NCBI GenBank assembly: GCA_000727475.1 | Contig: KL647298.1 | Location: 2,845,569 to 2,909,568 of the forward strand | DNA from: Sarcocystis neurona | Lineage: Eukaryota > Apicomplexa > Conoidasida > Eucoccidiorida > Sarcocystidae | Length of the DNA: 64,000 nt | Reading direction: 5' to 3' | In this document: one piece after another, positions 13,318 through 25,826 of the stretch | How positions within the stretch are numbered: the stretch's first letter is position 1 | Layout: every line of letters begins with the position of its first letter | Made by a program: the position numbers and the translations under genes | Notes under the pieces: model-generated | What the model was told of the DNA's origin: nothing | The model's database searches: none | Seen by the model: only the letters and a program-made list of their open reading frames with translations

Positions 13318-14354
13318 GTAACTGTGTATACGTCCGCGTACGCTAACACGTATAAGTGGACAGATGTCAGTGTGGACGAGGAAATGCGCGCGCATGGCCA
13401 AGCAAATCAGCAGCCACCAGGGAGCTCGCAATTTTCACTTAGACTTCTTACATGTAAAGAGAGAGAAATACAAAACTATGCCTTTGCACATACTTCTGCA
13501 CACGCATATACCCAGTACATGCATTTATATATATATATATGTATATGTAAAATCCTGCGGTGTACCTCTTTCTCTCTCTTCCTCTCTTCGTACAAGCATC
13601 TGTGCGTAATTAGACGTAACGACGTCGTGCACCAAGCAACACGGCATTCATGATATATATTTTATACATGTATGTATGTACACATATATACGTATAGATG
13701 TACATTTATACCTGTATCTTTTGCACTCTCTAAATATATGTGGCAGTACAAAGGTCGGTATATATGAGTGAACCCCCCCCCCCTCCTTCACACTGTTGAA
13801 TCTACATATACACATATATATGTAAATGAGTATGTGCTGGCCCTATGCCTTCTTCTACCGACATATGCGTCTATTTTTCACTTTCTGTCCTCGTTCTGTC
13901 TCTATGTGTATTCGTGTGTGATGGCCCAACACATTCTATGTGTGTGCGTATGTGATGGCCCAGTACCTTCTTCTACGGGTGTATGCGGTCGTCCTTCACG
14001 TTCCGTGTCTCTTTCTTTCTCTTTACATGCATAGAAGTAAATCGGCACATCCTCACGCTTGGTGGCACATAGGTCAATTTTTGGTCCTGCGTTTCTGAGA
14101 AAAGCGAAGCCACGTACAAGTGTCGTCTTCTGCGGCCGGGGGACGTCCGTGGCCACGGCCACTTGTCAGCAGCCGCATCATAGAAGAAGCACACACACCG
14201 GTCTCTTTCTATCAATGTCTCGGCGGAGGACGAGGAGAAGGCGGGGAAAGAACGCAGAAGTAGAAGTTTTTGGCAGAACCTCGTCCTTCCCTACTTTTGG
14301 CCGAAACTGCATCCCGCGGCGCACAGACTGAGAAGTCATTTTCTGCAGAACAGG
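11669..14354 (-). CDS. Unrecognised four-exon candidate gene, C-terminal membrane segment
   Basis: I do not recognise this protein. Four minus-strand segments join in one frame: 14354-14199, 14129-14027, 12516-12373 and 11817-11669. They are bounded by acceptors CCCCTGCAG, CCGGCCGCAG, CTGCTCGTAG and CCCTCACCAG and by donors GTGTGT, GTAAAG and GTTGTG. From the first ATG in the first segment (AAAATGACTTCT) this encodes about 178 aa. The start is basic (MTSQSVRRGMQFRPKVGK). The middle contains VRGFAFLRNAGPKIDLCATK and EDVPIYFYAW across the second junction. The end is an Arg-rich stretch followed by a hydrophobic segment (FFLSLCELILLVMF) and a short tail ending in TAG. An upstream first exon may exist, for example near 15757 on minus. 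Support is only phase consistency and composition; the last segment is also open on plus as a Q/E-rich frame with a good donor at 11820. Confidence 0.38.
12905..13330. repeat. AT microsatellites with short spacer
   Basis: TATATA tracts at about 12912-12930, 13020-13042 and 13292-13316, separated by TACATATG-type words. They lie in the largest intron of the candidate minus-strand gene. Confidence 0.7.
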
Positions 14355-14964
14355 CTGCAGGGGGAGAGATGTAGACACGTAGAGCTGCTGTTGCTGCTGC
14401 TGTTACACCAGCGACAGCACCGCTCTCTACTTTCCCTTCTTTTCTTGACTTTTTTTCCGTCGTGTGCAAAACTTTCCCCGCCACAAGCATACACACAGAC
14501 GCGCGCAGACACCCAGCAGCGAGGGAAAGAGAAGGCCGCGAAGGCGAGGCCCCCTGCGCAGACACGTATATCGAGAGGGTCCCGCCGTTCAGGGGGAGAG
14601 GAAATAGAAAAAGAAGAATGAGAGAAAAGGCGGAGGGAGAGGAAGAGGAAGAAGAGGACTAAGCGGAAGGGAGCAACAGTGAGGGACTGAAGCTGGCCAG
14701 GCTCGCAGAGAGACGCAGAGGAGTTTTGTTGGGAGCTTAAACAGCAGAAACTTGGTCTTGTGTGTCGCAGAAAAGTCTCCTTGCGTCTTTGACAGAGAGA
14801 GAGACACATACAGAGAGGGAGGCAGAGACAGAAGACGTGCCAGGGACGCGAAGAGAGACTGAGACGGAGACAGGGCGGGTAGAAAATCAGAAAGAGACCC
14901 AAAGACGGGTCCAGGGGCACAAAACGACTTGCGAATCACCAAGGACCGACACACACAGGGAGGA

Positions 14965-15240
14965 AGGGAAACTCTGAACAGAGAAATCAGCGAAACAGCT
15001 CATATATACATACGTGTCATAGACGTAGGCACTCTGGCGAGAGAAATAAGCGAGACGATATATATATATATATATGTATATCGTAGGAGGAGGCGCTCTG
15101 GCGAGAGAAATCAGAGAGAGCACATATATATATATGTATATATATGTATCGTAAACGTAGAAACTCTGCAGAGTGAAATCAACCAGACGATATATATGTA
15201 TATATATATATATGTATATATATGTAGACGTAAGGTTGCG
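14965..15240. repeat. About 60-bp tandem satellite, four units
   Basis: Each unit has a conserved block (GAGAGAAATCAGCGAGACGA or close) followed by a TATATGTATA tract and a CGTAGGC-ACTCTGG-like block. Copies begin near 14975, 15038, 15102 and 15170. The AT tract varies in length between units while the GC-containing block is kept. Confidence 0.7.
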
Positions 15241-15889
15241 ACAGAAGCAGAGACAGATGCGTGGGCAATTCTTGACGTGGACATGGGTTGGGTTTTCGAA
15301 GAGAAATACGCAGCGCGCACACTTTTCTTGTACTCGTCTACATGCAACAAATACAGAAAATTGAGAAAGACAGAGAGAGACACCTGCCGCTCCCGCTGTC
15401 CATCTTCATAAAGATGTCTATCTTCACAAAGATGCGGCCGCCCGCAGAAGTGTGTATAGGTGTATATACACACACACAATACACGTCCGCAGCTATATAT
15501 ATACATATATATATCCGCATATACGTAACGAGTGTATATATATATATATGTTCTTCTGCGTTTGTGCGCGTGTATGAACACATACGTCCATACGCAGGTG
15601 CGTCCCCTTGCACATTCCATATTTGCTGTTTAGTAGTAATAGTAGTAGTAGATGCAGGGTAGAAAGGGAGAGACGTAGGAGACGATTTGTGGGGCCTCGC
15701 GAAGGTGGAGAATCGTTTTTGAAGAATTCGGAGGAAATCTACCAGCGCTGACTTCATCTTCTTCGGCTTTCTCTCTCCAAGTGTGTTTGTGTGGAGTCTG
15801 CATACGACGTAGACAAACGACTCTTGCTACTCTATCCCCTTCCCCGTACAAGTGTAGTTTCACATATGCGTCTTTGTGGAGTCTGTGTG

Positions 15890-16670
15890 CGTGTGGATAG
15901 AGGCTGCTTACTTCTATACAACTGTACATATATATATATAGAGAGAGAGAGAGATGAACATATATATATATATATATATGGAGGCTGTGTGTGTAGATAT
16001 AGGGTGCTCACCTCTATGCTGCTAACACGACACACGTATATACATATATATATATATATGTAGGTATATGTCTATGTAAAACCTGTGTGTGTACATAGAG
16101 AGTACATATATACGTGCAGCCTGCTGTGAATATATATATATATATGTATAAATAGAGACATCACGTATCACCTGGCTGTTTGTTTCAACGCCGACTGCGG
16201 AGCACTGCTGAATTCGATTCAAAATTGCTGTGGCTCTCTGTCTCTCGCTCTCAGTATACATGTATATGTGTGTGTTTACATATGTATCAGTGCACGTATG
16301 TATAGAGCATATGTGTGTATACGTGTGTGTGTCTACATATCTATGTATATAGAGAGAGAGCGTGTGTGTGTATATGTGTACGTCTACATGTACATCTATA
16401 CCCGTATGTAGAGAGCATATGTGTGTATATGTGTGTGTGTATGCGTATCTACACACGTATATATAGAGCATACGTGTCTATATATACATGTGTGTGTGTG
16501 TGTCTACACTTGTATATATAAATGCATGTGTGTAGAAAGACTGTGTGTGTGTGTGTGTGGCTGTCTGCGCTTGTGTGTGTGCGTCTACGTGAGTATATGT
16601 ATATAGAGAGCAAACCGACCGTATGTATGTATATGTGTGTGTACGTGTGTGTATATATAGGGAGACAGAG
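15890..16670. repeat. GT/TA microsatellites with recurring TAGAGAG blocks
   Basis: Alternating GTGTGT and TATATA tracts punctuated by GTCTACAT and TATATAGAGAGC words at intervals of about 60-75 bp between 16240 and 16640. This suggests an old minisatellite overrun by dinucleotide expansion. Open frames across it are artefacts. Confidence 0.6.
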
Positions 16671-16828
16671 AGAGAGAGAGCAGATTAGCCGTGGGGTTGT
16701 AGTGTCTCCCTCTCTAGGGGGGCGGCGCAGCTGCATCTGTCTGCGTGTGGGTGGCTGCTTGGACTAAGAATCACAGCAAACTTTCTTGTGCGAAAGTGTA
16801 CGGGCATTCACGCGCGGTGTTTTTGCAG

Positions 16829-19800
16829 GGGAGAAGCCGACGCATTGATCGACGCATTCGTTTGTCGGGAGGAAGAGCGTGACTTCGTCGTCGACTTGAA
16901 CCTGCTGCCGGAGGACATCTCTGTGAGTCTGCGGGCGGGGAGGAAGAGAGGAAGGGAGGCGGGGGAAAAGACAAAGGCGGGGAGAGTCGAAAACACAGAC
17001 ATTTTCTCCTGTGCAGAGCAGCAACTTATTCGTAAGTTCTCCTTTTCTTCCCGCCGAGGACATGCAAGGGACACTGTTGCAGCACGTGGGGGAGACCCTG
17101 CTGTCGTAGCACCTGGGAGGTCTGTTGGGAGAAAAGTCGACAAATTCCCTCCCGCAGGAATTTCTTTCTCTTTCGAGAATCTACACGGCTTCGACAAGTC
17201 TCTTTGCCCTCCCTTTTCTCCGCGTTGGCGAGTATCTTCTCCTCTTCGTCCCAACTGAGCAGCAGAGAAGCGACGGTGCGGAGGCGTGCCCTGAGCCGCT
17301 GCTGCTGTTCCTGCCGTTGCTGTTGCTGCGGTTTCAACAGTTTCTCTGCCTGTTTCTCTCTCTCTACGTATTAGTAAGTCTCGAGCGTCATACGTGGGTG
17401 CGTCTCTCTGCAGATGCGTGTGAAGAGAGACACACACACAAACTGGGGGACGGAGAGAGATTGAGCGAAACACAAGAAGACAAAAGACAAACATATATGT
17501 GTGGGGAAAGAGAAAGAAACAGCAGTAAAGATATACAGGGAGACAGAGAGAGACAAAGGAGACGGAAACAAAGGAGGAGACGGAAAGTCTCTCTTAGTTA
17601 GGCGCTTTTCCCTCGCTTCTACTTTTCTCCAAATGAACTGCCAGTTCCTGGGGGCTGCGATGTTGTGCGGAGTTCGCTCAGGCGGAGGAGCTGCAGAAGC
17701 TGACGGGACGCGTTTGCCGCTACAGATGTATGATTCATCAAGTAAGCGAAGTACATGGTCAGCCCACCCACCGGTGTCTACAAATTTGCAGACGTGGGCG
17801 GGTGGTGTCTACGGATACCTGACACGCGTCTCGGGTGTGTAGACACATCTTCAGACCTCCAGGTCGTGTCTACGCGATTTGATACGCGGGCCCTGTCCAG
17901 AGGTGTATCGCCGCACGCGAGGGAAGTCTGTACGGAAGCTAGACACGCGCGAGTGGTGTCTAGAAAAGTTGAGGCGCGTGTGGGTTGTGTCTCGAAACGT
18001 TTTGACGCGTGTGGGGTGTATCTGGAAATATGTAGATGCTCGCGGGGGGTGGGTAGATATATGTAGATGGGGGGAGGATGGTGTCTAGACATGTGTAGAT
18101 CTGCACTTCCTTGAATCTGACGGCGCGTCTGCCAGCTCAGAGGAAACGTCGGCCGTTGCATAAGATATACGGCGCTGCCTCGCGTGGGGTCTTCGATCGT
18201 TTCTGTTGCTTCCGCAAGGAGAGGAGGGGGATGTGTACTCGACGAAAGTGCCGTGCCGCTTCTTCGTCTCCATCTTCCACCCCGTACATGGCCCAGGCTC
18301 AGAAAATATGAAGAAGAGTAATTCCACCGGGAATTCGACGCGCAGGTGCGGCTCACGAGATATACGCCTGCAACTCTTGCTGGGAGGGCCACCGCGCGCT
18401 CTGAGCAACACACAGCAGCAGAAGCAAACTGCGACCGCGAACTGCCTTGGAGACTCTTTTTTCGTCTTCTGGCGGCGGGACGGCAGCGCTGCTCGCTCGG
18501 CGTCCGTTTTTTCTGTGTGTGTGTCTCTACCTGTGGCGTGGTGCGGGCTTTTTTCGGCGAAGCAAGGCTGCCTAGAAAACAGGTGCGAAAGAGAGACAAA
18601 AAGAAAGGAGACAGAGAGACACCTCACAAGTGCGGCTCCTGTTGCTGTGGAAAGCAGCCAATTTCGTAACACCTGCTGCTGCAGCCCTCTGCGTTGCTGC
18701 TGTGAAGAACAGCCATTTTGTAAAGATCTTGTGCTGCAGCCTTTTGCGCTGCTGCTGGCCTTTGCGCTGCTGCTGCGGAGAACAGCCTGCTCCTGAAGAT
18801 CTGCAGCTCTTTGCGCCGCTGCTGCTGCTGGAGACGCCCGCCAGGGGTCGGGTGTTCTGCAGTTTCGGATGCGTGCGCAGAGGAACACGTCTCGATGCCA
18901 TACAGAGAGCTCCGTTGTTCTTCCTCGCAGCAATAAACTCTCGTCACTTTACAGCTGCAACAGCACTGCTGCCCTGCAGGCATGTGTATGTGTGTATGTG
19001 CGTCTCTCCCCTGCAGCCGCTGAACGCCGAGCACTACGTGGGAGCTGTGGACTTCACGCACAAAGACGGGAGTCGCAGGTGGCGCACGGCAAAATACAGG
19101 TATCTTTCTCTGCGTGCACTCCTGGAAAGCAGCAACTCCTCCTGAATACTCATGTGTGCCCAAATTATCGGCGTTTCGCGTGTGCGGCGGTGTGAAGAAC
19201 CCAGGTCCGTGCACAAGAGAGAGGGAGAGAGCAACAGAAAGGAGAAGGGCCAGAACTGCTGCTCTCCTGTAGAGAGAAGTGTGCTGGGGACTTGCTGTAG
19301 AAGCGGATCGACTTCTGTATTCTATCCCCATACACATATGCATCTGTATGTGTGTGTGTGTGTACGTGGAAGGTTCTGCGCGGGTAAGTTCCTGTGTATA
19401 CATCGGGAAAGAGAGGGGGAAAACGAAAGAGAAGAAGGTGTGTGTCTGTCCGTGCTGCTTCGCGGTTCGCCAAGAAGTAGGGGGGACACACGAACGAAGA
19501 GCTTTTCCTTCATCGAAGCAAGCGCCTCCCTGCTGCTTCACCCGCCCTGCGCACAGCGAAGGCGACACAGAGACGCTCGGGAGGACAGAAGTCCGGAGCA
19601 GCACCTCCGCCACACACGTGGGCAGCGACGTTGCTTCACCACCCCTTCACAAACACCGAGGAATGCGCAGCGGTTTGCACTGCCCCACCACGCCTGCATG
19701 CAGAGGAGCAGCAGAATGAGAGAGACGGCGAAACAGAAACGCAGAGAGGAGCGCAGAGCCCTTCGACCGCCTCCCCTCTGCTGCTGCCGCGCGTGGGACG

Positions 19801-20097
19801 AAGCCGCACATTCTCTGTGACGGTGTCTCCACCGTCCCCACCACCTGCCTCTCTGTCTCTCCGTCTCCGCGAGGGAAGACAAACGCATGCATATATATAC
19901 ATATATGTACATTAATGTAAATATATATTAGAGAGAGAGATGTCCCTATGTGTGAGGGACGTCGATTGAATAAGCCACAAGAAAACCAGCGGAGGTGTAT
20001 TTCTATGCGGACGTATGTGTCCTTTTTGCGGGAAGGACGTGGCTACTCCTACGTGGAGGTACCCCTACACACATATGCAGAGACACACATACATCCA

Positions 20098-20130
<33 letters not shown>

Positions 20131-23100
20131 ACACTTGCACATGTACAGAGACATACACGCTGCGGGTCGGCCGCTACATGTGCTGGTCTGTCGACTTCTT
20201 AGAAGGGAAACAAACTAGATATGTCTAGGTGTCTACATATAAATGTACATTCGTGCATATATATATGTATAGATGTGTATATATGTGTCTGTATACGCAT
20301 GTATATACGTGTATATATACATCCACGTAGATACATATATGTATATTGAAGTGCTGTGCCGGTGTTGCAGTCGTTGTGTGTGGCGTACGTGTATGCATTT
20401 GGGTATACACATATATACAAATATATGTATATATGTACAATGAATTTCTTCTATCTAATGCATATATATGTATGTATAGGAGTAGATGCTGCTGCATAGT
20501 TCTGTTGTATCTACGCACGCACATACACATGGAAACCGGGTTACGTGGACAGTTCTGCACGTGTCGCGCCCGCTCCTACGAAGCCGCAGCGTAGGTGTGT
20601 CCAGACATGAAAGCACATACATATATGTATATGTAGATATACCTACACATATATGAATATATATTATATACATTATATATGTATATCCATGGAGACGGGA
20701 AGCACGGAGAAGAAGAAGACACCTTTCTTCCTGCACGGCTCTTTCTGTCTCGTCTCTCTCTATGAGTTGGTAGTTGTGTCTACATGTAGGTGTCTACAAA
20801 TATGATTTACTTGAAGAAAAAGACCAACCTCGGCAACGATGAATCGGCCGCGTGTCTACTACACAGAGGATTAAGAACAGACAATATTAGCCCCTCGCTT
20901 CGAACGGGTGTGCGGCTGTGGAGGTGCCTTGGCGTTTGAAGAGCCAAAGAGGAAAAGAGACGTATATACGTGTCCGTCTACATATATATGTATGTACATG
21001 CTTCCGCATGCACATACCACCGTGCAAGTGTCTACCTATCTATATATATATGTGTGTGTGTGCGCGTACGCATGTACGTCCACACACTCTTGTGTACGTG
21101 TATGTGTAGATGTATCTACCTAGATACACACGTATATATATATGTGTATATGCGTGTACATTACACACGTAAGAGAGAGTCGGGAAGGGCGGGGTAGAGG
21201 AGACGAAAGAGGGGAGGAAATGCAGAGAACAGAGAAAGACACACACACACAGACACGTGTGCATGCGCAGAGAGCAGCAAGACAGCAAAGTGCGGGGGTA
21301 TATGCCGTCACAGCACGCGCCCTTCTATGTGTGTGTGTTTATATGTATGTGGGCTTGAAGAATAGTAGCAGGAGTAGAAGCTCCTCTCATGCCGACAGCA
21401 ACACACAAACTTCTCTATTTGTATATACGCGGGGCGACCTACGCAACTTCCTGGCAATGTCTCTGTGTATATGTGTGTGTGTGTGTCTATATATTTATCC
21501 TATCTCTCTCTCTCTGTGTGGGCGTGGTCATTGATCTGTCTGTATGTATATACATGTATATATCTGTGTCTGTGCGTATGTGTCTGTGTGTATGTATGTG
21601 TGTATATATACGAATATACATATACGTGCACTTCTGTATGTATGTAGGTATATATATATATATATATGTACGAGTATTTCTGTGTCCGTGTGTATGTACG
21701 TGTATACATGTGTGTGTGTGTGTGTATTATGGGTCTATATGTGTGCACGTGTGTCTCTTTCTATGTGTGGGTGTATGTGTTTCTGCGTGTATGTATATAT
21801 ATATATATATATACACACACGTATATGTATGTGCCTTCAGTACGTGTGTGTGTGTGTGTGTGTAGGTGTGCCTGCGTGTATGTACACATATATATATATA
21901 TATATTCATATATGTGTAGGTATATCTACATGTACATATACATATGTGTATGTGCTTTCATGTCTGTGCGTTTGTGTAGGTCTCGTGTGTGTGTGTGTGG
22001 GAGCGTGTATATATATTTATATAATATTCTGTTTATCAATATGTGCGTAGATGTGCGTATGTTGTACATACTTCCCTGGCTCCCTCTCCGGTCTCTTACT
22101 TTGCTATATGTCATCGCATAGCGGCCCAAGCAGATGCCCTCGCCACGCCGCAGAAGTCACCTGTGGCTGCTGCTGGTGCTGCTGTCGAGCAAGACGCGCG
22201 CTCCTCTTTGCGCTGCTGCTGCTGCTGTTGAGGAAGACGCGGGTTTTGCTGTCGAGTGGGAGGCGTGCCGCTGCTGGCGTCTTGCTGTCGACGGATAGAA
22301 ACGGCATTACATCAAATACGTCTATATGTGGGGAGACGCTTATGTCTGAGAAATTGTGCGGCCTGTCTCAGAGACTGGCTGCCGGTTCTGGAGGAGAGGG
22401 AGGAGCACGAGACGGAAGGCGAGAAGCTGCAGGAGACGCAACAGGAGACTGAGACGGAAGGAATTCAGAGCGAAGAAGATCCTCCGGCGAGGGAGGAGAA
22501 GAGCTCAAACGAATCGCGGAAGAAGGAGACGGCAGAGGAGGAAGCAGCAGATCAAGAGAAGAAAACGAAGGGAGACAGCAGGGAGCAGCAGGAGGAGACC
22601 GGGAGACACGAAAGAGACACGCTGCAGCAAGAAGAAGAGGTGAAGAAGAAGAAGGCGGAAGAAAAGGACGGGAAACCAGAAAAGTGTCGGGGCGCTGCAG
22701 GTGCCGCAGGTGGGTCGCTGCTGCGTTTCGAAGAAGAAGGGAAAGAAGAAGGTCATCACGCAGGTATAAAAGAGAAACAGCAAGTAGAGAAGGACGCGCT
22801 TGAGACAAAGTTGGAGGACGGCTGGTTCGCCAGAGAAGGGGAACAAGTCTTGCAAAGGGAGCCGTTGGCTGAAAGTAGTCGCTTTTATTCAAGTGACACT
22901 TCTGCGGTCCACGCAGGAAGCGACCCCACACCTGCTTGTTTTTATCTGAGGAAGGGAGAGTTTATTTCGAGCGGAGATCTGCAGGAGAGCGAAGAGAAGA
23001 GGCAATTCGAAGAGCCGCAGCAGCAGCTGTGGAGTCGCTGGCCATACCGCTGCATTGCTGTCCCTGGCGAGACGGCGTGGTGCAGAGAGACGGCCGCAGC

Positions 23101-25329
23101 AGGGAGACACCGTGCCACAGCAACAGCAGAGGGAACAGCAGCAACGCCAGCTGACGAGTTGTCAGCAGCAACAGAGAACTTCAGCAGCAGCAGCAGGAGA
23201 GGGACGCCGACGTTTTTTTCATCGGCAGGTTGTCCTGGGGAGAAAACGGGACGACACGCCAGCAGCAGCAGCAACAGCAGGGGACTCCTCGGCTGTACCG
23301 TCGTCCTGTACGCACAGCCGCAACAGGACGGAGCAGCAACCTGCAGCAGCAGCAGCAGGCGCAGCGCAGAGGAGTCGACGTCGGGAAAGGCGTCGCAGCA
23401 GGAGAAGAAAAAGAACGAGAAGGAAGCGAGCGTGAGCAGCAGCAGCAGTAACTTCACGCCACTGTTGCTAAATGACGTGGTCGAAGTGTACGGGATTTTT
23501 TCAGCGAGTCTGCTGCGGCTCCGGGGGCTTCCTGCCGCTGCCTTTGCCACTTCACTTCCGCCTGCCGACGGCAGCAGCAGATGTCTTTCAGGAAAAGCAG
23601 CAGCAGCAGGCAACCTCAGCCGAGCTGCGCGCGCGTGCGTCTGCGGGCAGAGTTCTGCGTCTTTTTCTTCGGCTGGCCGGGGTCTTCGGCAGTCCGCACA
23701 CGGCGTCACTTCATCGCCAGCCGTGCCGCACTTTTTGTCGCACGCAGTGGGTTACGGCCCAGCGTTGGCGTCCCCCCTTTCGGAGGAGCTTGCTGATGCT
23801 TCTTCAGCCGCTCTTGGCCCGTCTCCTCCTCCCACAGAAGTTGCTGCTCCTTCGTCTCCAGCCGCTGTCACGTCTCCGTCGGGTGGCTGCCCTTCCCCAC
23901 ACGCAACTGCTGCCGTTTCTTTGGGTGTAAGCCGCGCCTCTGCTGCAGATGTACATGGCACCATTAGTATGTGGGACCTCCGACTACATGCGTTTTATGT
24001 GAGGAAATTGCGGAACTTCAACCCCGCCGTGGAGCTGGCGCAGCAGAGAGCGGCAAAAGCAGCAACGCTGCTGCTGCAGCAGCAGGCACAGCAGGTGAAG
24101 ACGGACACGGCAACCAGGCGCAGCAGTTGCTGCTGCAGCGTGCAGGAGAGGAGGACGGCAGAGGCAGACGGGAACGAGGAGTACGGCGAAGGAAGGCGTG
24201 CAGCAGCGGTAGAAGCGCTGCCGCCGGTGACATGCATGCGAAGGCGAGAAAAGCAGCAGCAGCATGGGCTCGACGGAGAACGAGAGACGCCTCTGCTGCA
24301 GCAGCAGCAACAGGAGGAAGGGGAGACAACAGCGACGTTGTGTGAGAAAGGGGAAGAAGATGCAACGGTTTGCGACCAGCAGCGGGGAAGACAAGAGGGA
24401 GACACACACCAGGAGGAGGGAGGAGAGAAAAAGAGCTGCTGCGATGCTGGTTGGCCGCAGCAGCAGCAGCGACGATCCGCCGAAGACGCGCAGCAGCAGG
24501 AGGAAGCAGCGCCAGCAGCAAAGCCGCAGCAACAAATCGCACGGGAGAGTCCTTCGGGAGAACAGCAGGGGCGCGAGGCGAGAGCAGGAAATGATTCTTG
24601 TCAGCAGCTTCGACAAGAAGCAAATGTGGAAGACTTGCAACAGCAGACGAAGCGCGAACAGGAACAGCAAAGAAGAGAAGGAGAAGTAGAAGAAACGCGG
24701 CAGACGCTTCTTCAGTTTCTCACCCGGTAAGCGAGTCTGTTCACAAGCGAAACCACTCCCGCTGGAGCTGCCGCGCCGCACACGGAAACGTGTACAGCAG
24801 CAGAAGGTTCGGACATGTATATACACGGGCAGCTTGGCATGGACGTACACACATGTATTTATCTGTCGAGGAGGGGAGAATATACGTATGTATGTATATA
24901 CAGAGGGAAAGAAGCAGCAGCAAAAGCTTCGTATGTGCACACGTACAGATTCACATGGATATATACGTTTCTACATATATACTGTGTACGGGAGATTATT
25001 TGTATACGCACATATATGTAGAGATTCAAATGAATATGTTTGTGTCTTTATATTGTCTACGAGAGAATACATGTACACACGTACATACGTAGAAACTCAG
25101 ATGAATATATACACATATATATTGTGTGGGGGAGAGTATATGTATACATATGTGTACGTCAAGATTCACCTATATATATATATATATATATGTAGATATC
25201 CTGTAGCATGTATACAGATGTGTACGGAGAGATTCAGAAATGGATATATATATATATATATATAAATTTAGACGGATATACCTGTACATATATATATAGT
25301 GTAGGAGGGGAGTATAGATACACGTATAC

Positions 25330-25376
<47 letters not shown>

Positions 25377-25778
25377 GANNNNNNNNNNNNNNNNNNNNNN
25401 NNNNNNNNNNNNNNNNNNNNNNNNNNNNNNNNNNNNNNNNNNNNNNNNNNNNNNNNNNNNNNNNNNNNNNNNNNNNNNNNNNNNNNNNNNNNNNNNNNNN
25501 NNNNNNNNNNNNNNNNNNNNNNNNNNNNNNNNNNNNNNNNNNNNNNNNNNNNNNNNNNNNNNNNNNNNNNNNNNNNNNNNNNNNNNNNNNNNNNNNNNNN
25601 NNNNNNNNNNNNNNNNNNNNNNNNNNNNNNNNNNNNNNNNNNNNNNNNNNNNNNNNNNNNNNNNNNNNNNNNNNNNNNNNNNNNNNNNNNNNNNNNNNNN
25701 NNNNNNNNNNNNNNNNNNNNNNNNNNNNNNNNNNNNNNNNNNNNNNNNNNNNNNNNNNNNNNNNNNNNNNNNNNNAGT

Positions 25779-25826
<48 letters not shown>

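Larger units (their letters stand above)
14360..16828. other. Divergent interval between the candidate minus gene and MCMBP
   Basis: Purine-rich DNA at about 14500-14960, a 60-bp satellite at 14965-15240, and TA/GT microsatellites at about 15470-16670. A minus-strand ATG frame at 15757 (MKSALVDFLRILQKRF) could be a first exon of the candidate minus gene. A plus frame around 15250-15410 could be an upstream MCMBP exon. Neither has family support. The missing MCMBP start codon should lie here or further left. Confidence 0.4.

Noticed and set aside
21389..22121. Long Cys/Val/Tyr/Ile-rich frames
   Set aside because: Products of GTGTGT and TATATA dinucleotide tracts inside an MCMBP intron.
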